From positions 111,827 through 175,826 of the forward strand of contig NZ_JAAIXY010000023.1 of assembly GCF_010894455.1 (NCBI RefSeq): a DNA stretch of 64,000 bases, written 5' to 3'. Of the stretch, positions 44,901 to 54,059 are shown piece after piece. This DNA comes from Myxococcus eversor (GTDB lineage Bacteria > Myxococcota > Myxococcia > Myxococcales > Myxococcaceae). Each line of letters opens with the position of its first letter. Position 1 is the stretch's first letter. The position numbers were made by a program, and so were the translations under genes. The notes below the pieces were generated by a model, which saw nothing but the letters and a program-made list of their open reading frames with translations, had not been told where the DNA came from and searched no databases.

Positions 44901-46007
44901 TCACGGCTGTCGGCAGTCGCGCCGCAGGGTCTCCACCTGGTCTTGTGGCATGGCTCGCACGGTGGCGGGCGCGAGTTCCTTGAAGCGCTCGCACTTCTCC
45001 TTCGAGTCGGACTCCTGCTCCAGATGCTGGGTGGCCACCTGAGCGGCCTGCGCGGGCTCGCCCTTGTCCTGGTAGAGGCGCTCCAGCATGACGTGCGCGC
45101 CTTCCACCTTCGGGTTCTCCGCTATCTGTCGCTTCGCGGCGACAATCGCCTCGTCGACCCGACCCTGGCGCTCCAGGTCCGTCGCCTGCTGGAGTGACGC
45201 CGTCTCCGTGCAGTAGGGGAGCAGCGCCTTCACCTGCTTCGACAGCTCCGCCTGCTGCTCGTACAGCTTCGGGTCCGCGGCCCGCCAGACCTCGCAGCGC
45301 GTGGCGCGACGCTCGCCCTGCATCAGCGTCGACACGCGCTCGGTGACCTGCGTCGCGTCCTTGGGGCGCCCCACGTCCTCCAGCCGCTTCGCGAAGTCCA
45401 GGTGCGCCAGCGCATCGCTCGAGTCGCGATACGGGCTCACCTCCAGGTGCTTCTGGTAGCTGCGCACCGCCGCGTCCACCTCGCCCACCGCCAGCTCCGT
45501 GCGCGCCAGCTCCCGGTTCGCCTGCGGGTGGGACGGGTTCAGCTCCACCGTGCGGCGCAGCAGCGGAAGGCGCCCCGCTTCGTCCTTCTGTCGCAGGCTC
45601 AGCTCCCAGTACGGCCTTGCGTCCTTCGACCCCAACTCCACCTGTCGCTGGTAGATGTCCAACGCGCGCTGCCGCAAGTCGCCTTGAGTTCGCGCCTGCG
45701 GTGACTCGCGAAACGACGTGTTCCAGTACGCCTGAGCCAGCGCGAGCTGCACGTCCTGCTGGTCCGGATTCTCCGCCGCGGCCGCCTGGAGCAGAGCGAT
45801 GGCCTTCGCGCAGCCCGCCTTGTCGAAGCCGTCCGAGGGGCAATTTCTCTGCGCCAGCCGGATGCCCTCCTTCGCCGTGGGCGATAGCGTGGAGGGGGTC
45901 GCCACGGAGGGCTTGGCCGCCGCCGAGGGCGGTGGGGATGGCGGAGTCTGGGCCAGCACGGGCGAGAGCAACCCCCACCCCGCGACGAGTAGAACCTTCG
46001 CGCTCAT
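44901..46007 (-). CDS. Secreted TPR-repeat protein
   Basis: Encodes 368 aa from ATG 46007 with AGGAGGAC upstream. The signal peptide (AKVLLVAGWGLLSPVLAQ) is followed by a Pro/Ser-rich stretch and tetratricopeptide-like repeats (LALAQAYWNTSF, ARPYWELSLRQ, PQANRELARTELAVG, HVMLERLYQDKGEPAQA). Several Cys suggest a periplasmic location. It lies 13 bp after the M15-like lipoprotein gene, so the two probably form an operon and a scaffold-client pair. Confidence 0.85.
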   Translation of the reverse strand: MSAKVLLVAGWGLLSPVLAQTPPSPPPSAAAKPSVATPSTLSPTAKEGIRLAQRNCPSDGFDKAGCAKAIALLQAAAAENPDQQDVQLALAQAYWNTSFRESPQARTQGDLRQRALDIYQRQVELGSKDARPYWELSLRQKDEAGRLPLLRRTVELNPSHPQANRELARTELAVGEVDAAVRSYQKHLEVSPYRDSSDALAHLDFAKRLEDVGRPKDATQVTERVSTLMQGERRATRCEVWRAADPKLYEQQAELSKQVKALLPYCTETASLQQATDLERQGRVDEAIVAAKRQIAENPKVEGAHVMLERLYQDKGEPAQAAQVATQHLEQESDSKEKCERFKELAPATVRAMPQDQVETLRRDCRQP

Positions 46008-46020
46008 CTGTCCTCCTGGC

Positions 46021-47214
46021 TCAACGCTGGATGTGGACGTGGTCCGCCGCCGGGTCATTGCAGTCGAGGAACGTCACCGGCCCGTTCTCCGTGAAGCTGT
46101 CTTCCTCGCCCACCACCCGGATGCCCGCCAGCTCCACCAGGCACATGAGCTGCCGCGTGTCCCGGCCGGGCACCACCATGGAGCGCGGGGCGATGTCGAG
46201 CGCGCGTCCCCGGGTGTGCCGGCTGTTGATGGAGCCCGAGCCGATGAACCGGTTGCGCTGCGGGTTGCGGAACGCGCTGGTGATGAAGGGCTCCACGCTC
46301 ACCGTCGTGGAGCGGTTGTTCGCCGTCGTGTCGGCCCGGCGATTCGGTCCGGCGAGGATGGAGCCCGCGCACAGGCCGCCCACCCGGGCCCCCGAGCACA
46401 CGTCGTCTCCACTGGGATTCGTGTCCCCCAGCGGCCCGAGCATCAGCACCGACGGCCCCGGCGACACCACCACCGTCGCGGGGCTCCGCGTCAGGGTGCC
46501 CACCGGCACCACCTGCACGTCATCCTTGAGGAGCTTGTTCAGCTCGGCGTCCACCTCCTGGAGCAGCTTGTCCAGGTCGCCCGGCGTCTCCTCGGCGATG
46601 AGCGTGTAGTTGCCCCGGTTGAGCGTCGGGTTCCCCGCCACGCGGACGTTGGCCAGCGTCGGCTGGAAGTCCGTATCGTAATCCACATACTCCTGTCTCA
46701 GGGTGTCCGTCTCGTCCTGGCGGAGGAACGAGGACGGCGGCAGCTTCACCTCCAGCCTCCGGCCATCGTCCAGGTCCAGCACGCCCAGCACCTCGTACTC
46801 GAGCGGAGGGTTGGAGTCCCGGCTGCCGGCCACCGACTGCGAGGACTTGCCATGGAACGTCAGCTCCGCGCCCGTCGCCGTGGCGGGCTCGGCCGGGGCG
46901 GTGCGCGTGCCCACCGCCGTTACCGTCCACTGGATGCGGTCCACCAGCCCCGCCTCGCCTCCCGTGACGCGCGCGCGGACCACCAGCTCCTCGCTCGTCA
47001 CGAACGACGTGCGCGTCGGCGTGCCCTCGCGGCGCGTGAAGGCCTCGATGATGGCCAGCGACACCCGCTCGCCACCTTCCGGAGTGGTGACCTCCACCAG
47101 GGGCGGCGGCTCTCCGCTGCCTCCCGTGCCCGTCGGGTCCGTCTCGCTCCCGCACTTGCAGCTCGCGACGAGCGCCGTCAGCGCCAGCCACCCCCACCAT
47201 GCCTTCCTCTTCAC
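46021..47214 (-). CDS. Lipoprotein with M15-like (D-Ala-D-Ala peptidase-type) C-terminal domain
   Basis: Encodes 397 aa from GTG 47214 (GGGGGGAGG just upstream). Lipobox VASC after a short basic signal peptide, then a Ser/Gly/Pro spacer. The middle region is beta-rich and unassigned. The C-terminus shows the zinc-peptidase pattern of M15/VanY-like enzymes: SRHTRGRALDI (HxxGRAxD) and a final DHVHIQR (HxH). This suggests peptidoglycan cleavage at the cell envelope. The call rests on these motifs; overall similarity is low and an inactive binding domain is possible. Confidence 0.72.
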   Translation of the reverse strand: MKRKAWWGWLALTALVASCKCGSETDPTGTGGSGEPPPLVEVTTPEGGERVSLAIIEAFTRREGTPTRTSFVTSEELVVRARVTGGEAGLVDRIQWTVTAVGTRTAPAEPATATGAELTFHGKSSQSVAGSRDSNPPLEYEVLGVLDLDDGRRLEVKLPPSSFLRQDETDTLRQEYVDYDTDFQPTLANVRVAGNPTLNRGNYTLIAEETPGDLDKLLQEVDAELNKLLKDDVQVVPVGTLTRSPATVVVSPGPSVLMLGPLGDTNPSGDDVCSGARVGGLCAGSILAGPNRRADTTANNRSTTVSVEPFITSAFRNPQRNRFIGSGSINSRHTRGRALDIAPRSMVVPGRDTRQLMCLVELAGIRVVGEEDSFTENGPVTFLDCNDPAADHVHIQR

Positions 47215-47506
47215 GAGCGCCTCCCCCCCGCCACCCCAGGACCCGGGACAGCCGTGTAGCGGCCCGCGCACTTTCACCCGCGTCGCGCCGCGCGCCAGGA
47301 GCGCTTGCCCCCGGGCTGTCGGTGACTCGACGCGCTGGCGCCCAATCCCTCACTGCGCGACGGTGCGCCCGTCTCGCGGGGCAGGCACTTGCGTGCGGGC
47401 TTGTGTCCACCACCGTGCAGCACGTTGCACTCGGGCCCATCCACGGTCATTGCTTCACGGCACCGCGCGCGCCTAGCTTGAAGGGGTTTCCTCCAAAGGG
47501 GGCCCC

Positions 47507-48568
47507 ATGCCTGCGTACCGTGACGTGCTCGCCAGGATTCCCGAACCTGACGCCGAGGCCGGGAGGCAGTGTCAGGGCCTGCTAGACATGAAGACGAAGC
47601 CGCAGGGCAGCCTGGGCCGCCTGGAGGAGCTGGCGTGTCAGTGGGCCACGCTGCGGGGTGAGCCCGCGCCCGCGATGCCTCGCAAGGGGCTGGTGGTGAT
47701 GGCGGCGGACCACGGCGTGACGGAGGAAGGCGTGAGCGCCTACCCCGCCGAAGTCACGGCGCAGATGGTGGCCAACTTCGCCCGGGGCGGCGCGGCCATC
47801 AACGTGCTCGCCAGGCAGCACGGCGTGCGCGTGGAGGTCGTCGACATGGGCGTGCGCGTGCCGGTGGAAGGACTGGAGGGTGTGCGCGTGCACCGCCAGG
47901 GCCCGGGCACGGCGAACCTGGCCCGAGGGCCGGCCATGTCACGCAAGACGGCCGAGGAGGCCCTGAGCGTGGGCGCGCTGCTCGCGCTGGAGCTGGCGGA
48001 CTCGGGCGTGACGCTGCTGGGCCTGGGAGACATGGGCATCGGCAACACCACCGCGTCGGCGGCGCTCACGTGCGTGCTCGCGGGCGTGTCACCGGACATG
48101 GCCACCGGGCGCGGCACGGGCGTGGACGACGCGGGCCTGTCGCGCAAGGTGGACGTGGTGCGGCGCGCGCTCGCGGTGAATCAGCCGGACGCGGCGGATC
48201 CGCTGGACGTGCTCGCCAAGGTGGGCGGCTTCGAAATCGCGGGCCTCGCTGGCGCGGCGCTGGGCGCGGCCTCCCGGCGGGTCCCCGTCATGCTGGATGG
48301 CTTCATCTCCTCCGTCGCCGGACTGGTGGCGGCCAGGCTGTGTCCCAAAGTCATGCCCTTCCTGCTCGCCAGTCACATGTCGCGCGAGGCGGGCCACCGC
48401 CGGGTGCTGGAGGCGCTGCGGCTGCGGCCCCTGCTCGACCTGGGCCTGCGACTGGGCGAGGGCACGGGCGCCGTGCTGGCGATGGGGCTGATGGACAGCA
48501 GCATGCATGTGCTGCACGAGATGGCGACGTTCGCCTCCGCGGGCGTGGCGGAGAAGACCCGGCGCTGA
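47507..48568 (+). CDS. cobT: Nicotinate-nucleotide-dimethylbenzimidazole phosphoribosyltransferase
   Basis: Cytoplasmic enzyme of 353 aa that makes alpha-ribazole-5'-phosphate from the lower-ligand base and nicotinate mononucleotide (cobamide nucleotide-loop assembly). Motifs: MKTKPQGSLGRLEELA near the N-terminus, VMAADHGVTEEGVSAYP, GLGDMGIGNTTASAAL and the C-terminal LRLGEGTGAVLAMGLMD with the catalytic Glu. ATG 47507 has AAGGGGG upstream. First of cobT-cobS-cobC, the late steps of B12 assembly. Confidence 0.96.
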   Translation: MPAYRDVLARIPEPDAEAGRQCQGLLDMKTKPQGSLGRLEELACQWATLRGEPAPAMPRKGLVVMAADHGVTEEGVSAYPAEVTAQMVANFARGGAAINVLARQHGVRVEVVDMGVRVPVEGLEGVRVHRQGPGTANLARGPAMSRKTAEEALSVGALLALELADSGVTLLGLGDMGIGNTTASAALTCVLAGVSPDMATGRGTGVDDAGLSRKVDVVRRALAVNQPDAADPLDVLAKVGGFEIAGLAGAALGAASRRVPVMLDGFISSVAGLVAARLCPKVMPFLLASHMSREAGHRRVLEALRLRPLLDLGLRLGEGTGAVLAMGLMDSSMHVLHEMATFASAGVAEKTRR

Positions 48569-48616
48569 GGCTCGCTCCCACGGTCGAAACGTGGCAGGAG
48601 TCGCGCCGAGCCCCTC

Positions 48617-49357
48617 ATGAAGCGACTCCTCGCCGGCATCGCCTTCCTCACCCGCATCCCCGTCCCCGGGGCCGCCACGTTCGACGCTGGCGACGTGGGC
48701 CGCGCGACGCTGTGCTTTCCGCTGGTGGGCGCGCTGCTCGCCGCGCTGCTCGTCGGCGTGCGCCTGGCGCTCTACCCGCTCTTGCCGTCGATGGTGACGG
48801 CGTACCTGCTGCTCGCCATCTACGCGCTGCTCACCGGCGCGCTGCACCTGGACGGGCTGGCGGACATGGCGGACGGCTTCGGCGGCGGGCGCACCAAGGA
48901 GGACGTGCTGCGCATCATGAGGGACCACGTCATCGGCGCGTATGGCGGGGTCGCCCTGCTGCTGACCGTGGGCCTCAAGGCGAGCGCGCTCGCGGCGCTG
49001 CTGGAGCGCGGACAGGCGGACGCGGCGCTGGTGGTGGCACTGGCGCTGGGGCGCTGGGGCTCGGTTCCGCAGGGGTGGCTCTTGCCGTATGCGCGGCGGA
49101 GCGGTGGCATCGGCATGGCCATCACCGATTATGTCGGCCGCGTCGAAGTGCTTGGGGCCACGGTGCTGGCGCTCGGCTTCGCCCTGGGGCTGATGGGCTG
49201 GAAGGGCGGCGTGGCCTTGCTGATGGTGGCGTGTGTGTCAGCGCTCCAGGGCCTCTGGTGCCGGAAGAAGATTGACGGCATCACCGGCGATACCATGGGC
49301 GCCAACACCGAGGTGTGCGAGGCGCTGGTGCTCGTGCTGGCGCTGGCGCTCGGCTGA
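48617..49357 (+). CDS. cobS: Adenosylcobinamide-GDP ribazoletransferase (cobalamin synthase)
   Basis: Integral membrane enzyme of 246 aa that joins adenosylcobinamide-GDP and alpha-ribazole (or its phosphate). It has the family signature HLDGLADMADGFGGGRTKED near residue 75 and GALHLDG acidic motif, followed by several TM helices and GDTMGANTEV at the C-terminus. Start ATG 48617 (IAFLTRIPVPG is the usual opening). It follows cobT after 48 bp. Confidence 0.95.
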   Translation: MKRLLAGIAFLTRIPVPGAATFDAGDVGRATLCFPLVGALLAALLVGVRLALYPLLPSMVTAYLLLAIYALLTGALHLDGLADMADGFGGGRTKEDVLRIMRDHVIGAYGGVALLLTVGLKASALAALLERGQADAALVVALALGRWGSVPQGWLLPYARRSGGIGMAITDYVGRVEVLGATVLALGFALGLMGWKGGVALLMVACVSALQGLWCRKKIDGITGDTMGANTEVCEALVLVLALALG

Positions 49358-49384
49358 GTCACCCGGGAAGGAGCGGAACGCGGC

Positions 49385-50005
49385 ATGGACTGGCGAATGC
49401 CGAGCGGCGTGACGCGCATGATTCTGGTGCGGCACGGCAGGCCCTCCGAGGAGATGAAGGGCCGGTGTTATGGACGGCTCGACGTGGGCCTCGCGCCGGA
49501 GGGCCACGTCCAGGCGGAGCGGGCCGCGCGCCTGCTGGCCCAGGTGGAGCTCCAGGCCCTCTATTCGAGCCCCCGGCTCAGGGCGCTCGACACGGCGAGA
49601 CGGCTGGCGGCGGACCGGGGCCTGGACATCCGCGTGGAGGAGGCCTTCCGCGAAATCGACTTCGGCCTCTTCGAGGGCCTCACCTACGAGGAGGCGGAGC
49701 GCCGCTTTCCGGACGTGTACGCGGAGTGGATGGAGCATCCGGCCCGGGTGCGGTTTCCGGAGGGAGAGACGTTCTCCGAGATGCGCGAGCGCGTGCGTGT
49801 CGGTGGGCGCATGCTGCGGGCTCGGCATACCGGACAGTGCTTCGCCCTGGTGTCGCATGGCGGCGTCAACCGCACCCTCCTCGCCGAGTCACTGGGCATG
49901 GCGGACCAGCACCTGTTCCGACTGGACCAGGTCCACGCCTCCGTGAATGTCATCGACTTCTACGGCGACGAGCCGGTGGTGAAGCTGATGAACGCGGAGC
50001 CCTGA
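49385..50005 (+). CDS. cobC: Histidine phosphatase, probable alpha-ribazole phosphatase
   Basis: Encodes 206 aa of the phosphoglycerate-mutase-like branch. Phospho-His motif LVRHGRP (His near 17), LYSSPRLRALDTAR, acid FREIDFGLFEG and second His SHGGVN. Immediate linkage to cobT and cobS supports CobC, which removes the phosphate from alpha-ribazole-5'-phosphate or adenosylcobalamin-5'-phosphate; sequence alone would only say histidine phosphatase. GGAAGGAG lies 11 bases before ATG 49385. Confidence 0.88.
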   Translation: MDWRMPSGVTRMILVRHGRPSEEMKGRCYGRLDVGLAPEGHVQAERAARLLAQVELQALYSSPRLRALDTARRLAADRGLDIRVEEAFREIDFGLFEGLTYEEAERRFPDVYAEWMEHPARVRFPEGETFSEMRERVRVGGRMLRARHTGQCFALVSHGGVNRTLLAESLGMADQHLFRLDQVHASVNVIDFYGDEPVVKLMNAEP

Positions 50006-50136
50006 CACGGCGGGCCAGACACTCACCCGGGCCCTCGGTTTGACTGGTTTCGGGCGCGAGGCGTACCCTTCACCGTTCACGGTTCGGTTCGTTTCTGTCT
50101 GGGATTGACCGTCCGACGCGCAGGGGGGCCTGTCGC

Positions 50137-51396
50137 ATGGAGACCGACTCGCGAGGTGAAGCCCCCGCGCCGCCTGGCGTCCCCGGAGTCCGTGAGACGC
50201 AGCGCCTCAATCCCTTCTCACCCGAGTCACTGAGCAATCCCTACTCCATCTATGAGCAACTCCTCCAGCGTCCGGCGTGCTGGAATCCGGAGCTGCGGCT
50301 GTGGCTGTTCTCGCGCCACGCGGACTGCGTGGAGGTGCTCTCCCATCCGCGCTTCAGCCGGAACATCGCGAACGCGCGGAAGAGTCGTCCCGAGGAGTTC
50401 CCCGCGCCTCCGGAGGCGCTCGCGGCGCTGTCCGCCATGCACAGTCAGTGGTTCCTGCTGATGGACCCGCCGGACCACACGCGCCTGCGCGCCGTGACGA
50501 AGCGCGCGCTGGGCACGCGCATGAAGGAGCTGTCCCTGAACATCCACGCCACGGTGGAGGCCCTCCTCTTCCAGGCGCGCAACCGGGGCGAGGTGGACAT
50601 CATCGCGGACCTGGCCGCGCCGCTGGCCCGGACGACGCTGCGCTGGCTCGTGGGCGCCGACGACCTGGACTCGGACTTGTACCAGCGGTGGGCGCTCGCG
50701 CTCGCCCGCTGTGGAGATGCCTCCACTCCGCTGGCCGTGCGCGAAGCCGCCAGCGCCGCCACGCGCGAGGTGAGCCAGTGCCTCCAGGCCTCCGTCACCC
50801 GGCGCAGGCGGTCGCGTCGCGGCGATGTCCTGGGCCTGTTGGTGGCCGCGCAGGAGGATGAGCAGGCGCTGAGCGAGGAGGAGCTGCTTCCCACCTGCAT
50901 GCTCCTGCTCTTCGGTGGCTACGACACCTCCGTCAACCTCATCGGCAATGGGGTGCTGGCGCTGATGGAGCACCGCGCGCAATGGGAGGCGCTGTGCGCG
51001 CAGCCCTCGCGCATCAAGGGAACGGTGGAGGAGGTGCTGCGCTTCGACACGCCGTTGCAGCTCTGCTCGCGCATGGCCCAGGAGGACGTGGAGGTGGGCG
51101 GCGCCACCGTGCGCGCGGGCGAGTGGGCCTGGGTGCTCTTGGGCGCGGCCAATCGAGACTCGAGGCGCTTCGAGCATCCCGACACGCTCGACATCCAACG
51201 CACGGACCTCCAGCACATCGCCTTCGGCCACGGCATCCACCAGTGCGTCGGGGCGGCGCTCGCGCGCATGGAGGCCCAGGGCGCGCTGGGCATGCTGGCG
51301 AGAGACTTGCCTGGACTGCGACTGGTGCCCGGCGCGTGGAAGCGGCGCGACACCGCCGTGTTCCGGGGTCTCACCGCCCTGCCCTGCCAGGGCTGA
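50137..51396 (+). CDS. Cytochrome P450
   Basis: Soluble class I-type P450 of 419 aa (AGGGGGG Shine-Dalgarno before ATG 50137). Heme ligand Cys370 in FGHGIHQCVGAALAR; I-helix LLFGGYDTSVN (GGYDT, 260-264; the acid-alcohol pair is intact); ExxR in VEEVLRFDTPL; substrate-side MDPPDHTRLR. It needs a ferredoxin and reductase, neither of which is adjacent. It lies between cobC and the BtuFDC genes, convergent with btuC. Whether it is part of cobalamin metabolism is unknown. Confidence 0.95.
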   Translation: METDSRGEAPAPPGVPGVRETQRLNPFSPESLSNPYSIYEQLLQRPACWNPELRLWLFSRHADCVEVLSHPRFSRNIANARKSRPEEFPAPPEALAALSAMHSQWFLLMDPPDHTRLRAVTKRALGTRMKELSLNIHATVEALLFQARNRGEVDIIADLAAPLARTTLRWLVGADDLDSDLYQRWALALARCGDASTPLAVREAASAATREVSQCLQASVTRRRRSRRGDVLGLLVAAQEDEQALSEEELLPTCMLLLFGGYDTSVNLIGNGVLALMEHRAQWEALCAQPSRIKGTVEEVLRFDTPLQLCSRMAQEDVEVGGATVRAGEWAWVLLGAANRDSRRFEHPDTLDIQRTDLQHIAFGHGIHQCVGAALARMEAQGALGMLARDLPGLRLVPGAWKRRDTAVFRGLTALPCQG

Positions 51397-51401
51397 GCGG
51401 C

Positions 51402-52343
51402 TCAGGACGACTTGCGCGCCACCAGATAGATGAGGAGCGGCGTGCCCAGGGCCGCCGTCACCAGGCCCACGGGAGTCTCCTTGCCCGGAAAGATGATGCG
51501 GGCCACCGCGTCGCAGAGCACGAGGAAGCTGGCGCCCACCACCACCGAACACGGCAGCAGCACGCGTCGACTCACGCCCAGCACACGGCGGACGATGTGG
51601 GGGACGATGAGCTCCACGAAGGCGATGGGACCGCACCACGCGACACAGCCCGCCACGCCCAGCGCGCCCAGGCCGATGGATGCCATGCGGACCGCGCGCA
51701 CGTTGACGCCCTGCGATTCGGCGTGCTCCTCGCCGGAGATGAACACCTCCAGTGCGCGCGTGAGCGTCAACAGGCCCACCACCGACACGGCGGCGATGGG
51801 CAGCAACATCACGATGTTCTGATAGCCCACCTGCGGCAGGTGGCCCATGGTCCACCGCATGGCCGTGAGCAGTTCGGCGGAGTCCGCGGAGAACTGCACG
51901 CCCGTGGAGATGGCACCCGCCGCCATCGAGAAGGCGATGCCCGCGAGGACCAGGTCATTCATCCGCACGTTGCGCCCCGCAGCGATGGCGGCCACCAGCA
52001 GGCTGACCCCCAGCGCGCCCACGAAGGCGGCGCCGGTGATGAGCGGCAGGCCCCACAGCGCGGTGCGCGCGCCCAGGACGATGGCCACCAACGCGCCCAG
52101 CGTGGCGCCGGCCGTGGTGCCAATGGTGCTCGGCGCGGCGAGCGGGTTGGAGAAGAGGGACTGGTACACCGCGCCCACCAGCGACAGCGTGCCTCCCACC
52201 ACCAGCGCCATCAACGTCCGGGGGATGCGCAACTGCCAGAGGATGAAGTCGCGCGCGTCCGGCGGCATCGGCGGCCCGATGAAGGGCGCCACGGCGATCA
52301 CGAGCGCGCACACCGCCAGCATCACCACCAGTCGCGTCCTCAT
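51402..52343 (-). CDS. btuC: FecCD-family ABC permease, cobalamin uptake
   Basis: Inner-membrane permease of 313 aa with about 9-10 TM helices. Family motifs: LWQLRIPRTLMALVVGGTLSLVGAVYQSLFSNPLAAPSTIG and the cytoplasmic coupling region PHIVRRVLG. The family also serves siderophores and heme; adjacency to a BtuF-like protein and cob genes favours vitamin B12. The start overlaps the ATPase stop by 4 bp. Order on the minus strand is btuF-btuD-btuC. Confidence 0.9.
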   Translation of the reverse strand: MRTRLVVMLAVCALVIAVAPFIGPPMPPDARDFILWQLRIPRTLMALVVGGTLSLVGAVYQSLFSNPLAAPSTIGTTAGATLGALVAIVLGARTALWGLPLITGAAFVGALGVSLLVAAIAAGRNVRMNDLVLAGIAFSMAAGAISTGVQFSADSAELLTAMRWTMGHLPQVGYQNIVMLLPIAAVSVVGLLTLTRALEVFISGEEHAESQGVNVRAVRMASIGLGALGVAGCVAWCGPIAFVELIVPHIVRRVLGVSRRVLLPCSVVVGASFLVLCDAVARIIFPGKETPVGLVTAALGTPLLIYLVARKSS

Positions 52344-53134
52344 TCCCCACGCTCCAGGGACATGCCCACGAAGACCCGGCGGTTCTCGACCTCGACGCCC
52401 CGCATCCGCACGGAGAACACCCGGCCCAGGTGCTCACCCAGGTCCGGGGCGTCGTAGTGCGACTCAAAGGCGACGCGGCCCTTCGACAAGCCCAGCACCC
52501 GAATCCGTCCCTCGCTGCCAGCGTGCATCGCATGGGCGAGCACGTTGATGTCGTGGGTGATGCACAGCACGCCCAGCCCCGAGCGCCACATCTGCCCCAC
52601 GAGCGCGTACAGCTCCAACTGCTGGGCCGGGTCCAGGAAGTTGGCGGGCTCGTCCAGCAACACCAGGGGCGCTTCCTGTGCGAGCAGCGCCGCCACCGCG
52701 ACGCGCTGCTGCTCTCCGCCGGACAACTCGGTGATGGGCCGCGAGGCGAGGGGCTCCGCTTGCACTCGGGCGAGCGCCACGAGCGCGGCTTCCTCCGAGC
52801 GACGGTGGGACTCCGTGAAGCGGTAGCGCGCGGCGGCCACGTGCTCCTGCGCGGTGATGGGCTCGGACACCTGGACGCGCTGGGGCAGCCACGCGAGGAA
52901 CGCGGCGCGTTCCCGGGGCGAGAGGGCTCCCACGTCGCGTCCATTCAAGGTGACGCGGCCCGCGTCTGGGCGCTGAAGGCCGAGCGCCACGCGCATCAGC
53001 GTCGTCTTGCCCGCGCCATTGGGACCCACCACCGCGACGAAATCTCCAGGCGCGACGCGGAGGGACACGTCCTCCAGCAACGCCCGCTCGCCCTTGCGCA
53101 CCGTCGCCCCGGAGACCTCCAGAAGAGACGTCAT
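52340..53134 (-). CDS. btuD: ABC transporter ATPase, cobalamin uptake
   Basis: Encodes 264 aa from ATG 53134, overlapping the btuF stop by 4 bp. Walker A GPNGAGKTT, Q-loop LPQRVQ, signature LSGGEQQR, Walker B LVLLDEPANFLD and H-loop ITHDIN are complete. It powers the BtuC-like permease. About 30 residues after the H-loop form the usual FepC-type C-terminal extension. Confidence 0.93.
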   Translation of the reverse strand: MTSLLEVSGATVRKGERALLEDVSLRVAPGDFVAVVGPNGAGKTTLMRVALGLQRPDAGRVTLNGRDVGALSPRERAAFLAWLPQRVQVSEPITAQEHVAAARYRFTESHRRSEEAALVALARVQAEPLASRPITELSGGEQQRVAVAALLAQEAPLVLLDEPANFLDPAQQLELYALVGQMWRSGLGVLCITHDINVLAHAMHAGSEGRIRVLGLSKGRVAFESHYDAPDLGEHLGRVFSVRMRGVEVENRRVFVGMSLERGE

Positions 53135-53997
53135 GGGGTCTTCGCGTCGAAGCGCAGCGCGGCCTGGAGCTGCTCCACCACGTCCAGGATGCGAGGGCCG
53201 GTGGACTGCACACCCGGGCCAGCCACGAGCTTCACCCGCCCCTGCTTCACCGCGCGCAGCACCGTCAGTTGCTTCCACGGGGCGAGCTGTCGCGCCTCCT
53301 CTTCCGGTGTCAGGCGCGGGCCCTCCACCAGCACCAGGACGATGTCCGGGTCCAACGTCATGAGCTGCTCGACGGAGACGTTGGGCGGCCCCGCGGGGTC
53401 CTCGGCGACGGCGTTACGCGCGCCGGCGGCTTCCAGGGCCGCGCCATGGAGCGAGCCCTTGCGGATGTACCAGATGCTGGTGAGCGCGGCCTCCGGGTCT
53501 CCAATCACCAGCAGCACGCGGGGCGCATCCGGCGGAGGCTTGCGCTTCAGCGTCGTCTCCACCTTCTGGGCCAGCTTCGTGGCGGCGTCCTCACGCCCCG
53601 TCTGGCGGCCCAGCTCGCGAATCCCGTTCGCCACGTCGTCGACGGAGAGCCAGGGCAGCACCTTCACCGGGGCGAGCGCGGACAGCGAGCCCGCGGGGGC
53701 CTGCTTCACCTGTTCATCGATGATGAGCGTGGGCTTGAGGCGGGCGATGGCCTCGTAGTTGGGCGACAGCGTGGAGCCCACCTTGGGCACGGACGCCGCC
53801 TCGGGGGGCCAGGAGGCCCAGTCGGAGAGGCCCACCACCTGCTCTCCCGCACCCAGCGCGAAGAGCGTCTCCGTGATGCCGGGCGACAGCGAGACGATTC
53901 GCCGCGCGCCCGCCTCCGGGGCCGGCGCCGAGCGCTGACAGCCCGCGAGGAGCGTGAAGGAGAGGACGAGCAGGAAGAGAGAGCGTGCGACGGACAT
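53131..53997 (-). CDS. btuF: Cobalamin ABC transporter substrate-binding lipoprotein
   Basis: Encodes 288 aa with signal peptide and lipobox LLAGC (Cys20), anchoring it in the periplasm. The BtuF/FhuD-like fold is recognised by RRIVSLSPGITETLFALGAGEQVVGLSDW, VGSTLSPNYEAIARLKPTLI and a long linking helix near residue 160. Gene order and the neighbouring cob genes support cobinamide or cobalamin as ligand. First gene of btuFDC and divergent from cobQ. Confidence 0.9.
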   Translation of the reverse strand: MSVARSLFLLVLSFTLLAGCQRSAPAPEAGARRIVSLSPGITETLFALGAGEQVVGLSDWASWPPEAASVPKVGSTLSPNYEAIARLKPTLIIDEQVKQAPAGSLSALAPVKVLPWLSVDDVANGIRELGRQTGREDAATKLAQKVETTLKRKPPPDAPRVLLVIGDPEAALTSIWYIRKGSLHGAALEAAGARNAVAEDPAGPPNVSVEQLMTLDPDIVLVLVEGPRLTPEEEARQLAPWKQLTVLRAVKQGRVKLVAGPGVQSTGPRILDVVEQLQAALRFDAKTP

Positions 53998-54030
53998 GAG
54001 CGGCGAGGAACCCGTGAGAGGTTGGCGCCC

Positions 54031-54036
54031 TATAGT
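54031..54036 (+). promoter_or_regulatory. Possible -10 element of cobQ
   Basis: TATAGT in the 62-bp btuF/cobQ divergent spacer, about 13 bp before the AGGAGG of cobQ. No matching -35 is evident, and the near-palindromic CTATAG could serve either strand. Confidence 0.3.
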
Positions 54037-54059
54037 GCACGCGCGCCAGGAGGCCCGCC

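Noticed and set aside
47215..47506. Cobalamin riboswitch upstream of cobT (also looked before cobQ, btuF and the TonB receptor operon)
   Set aside because: No B12-box-like core could be recognised in these spacers; a covariance-model search (Infernal, Rfam Cobalamin) would settle it.
50040..50069. TTGACT followed by TACCCT as a promoter for the P450 gene
   Set aside because: The -35 looks good but the -10 matches only about half of the consensus; not strong enough to list.
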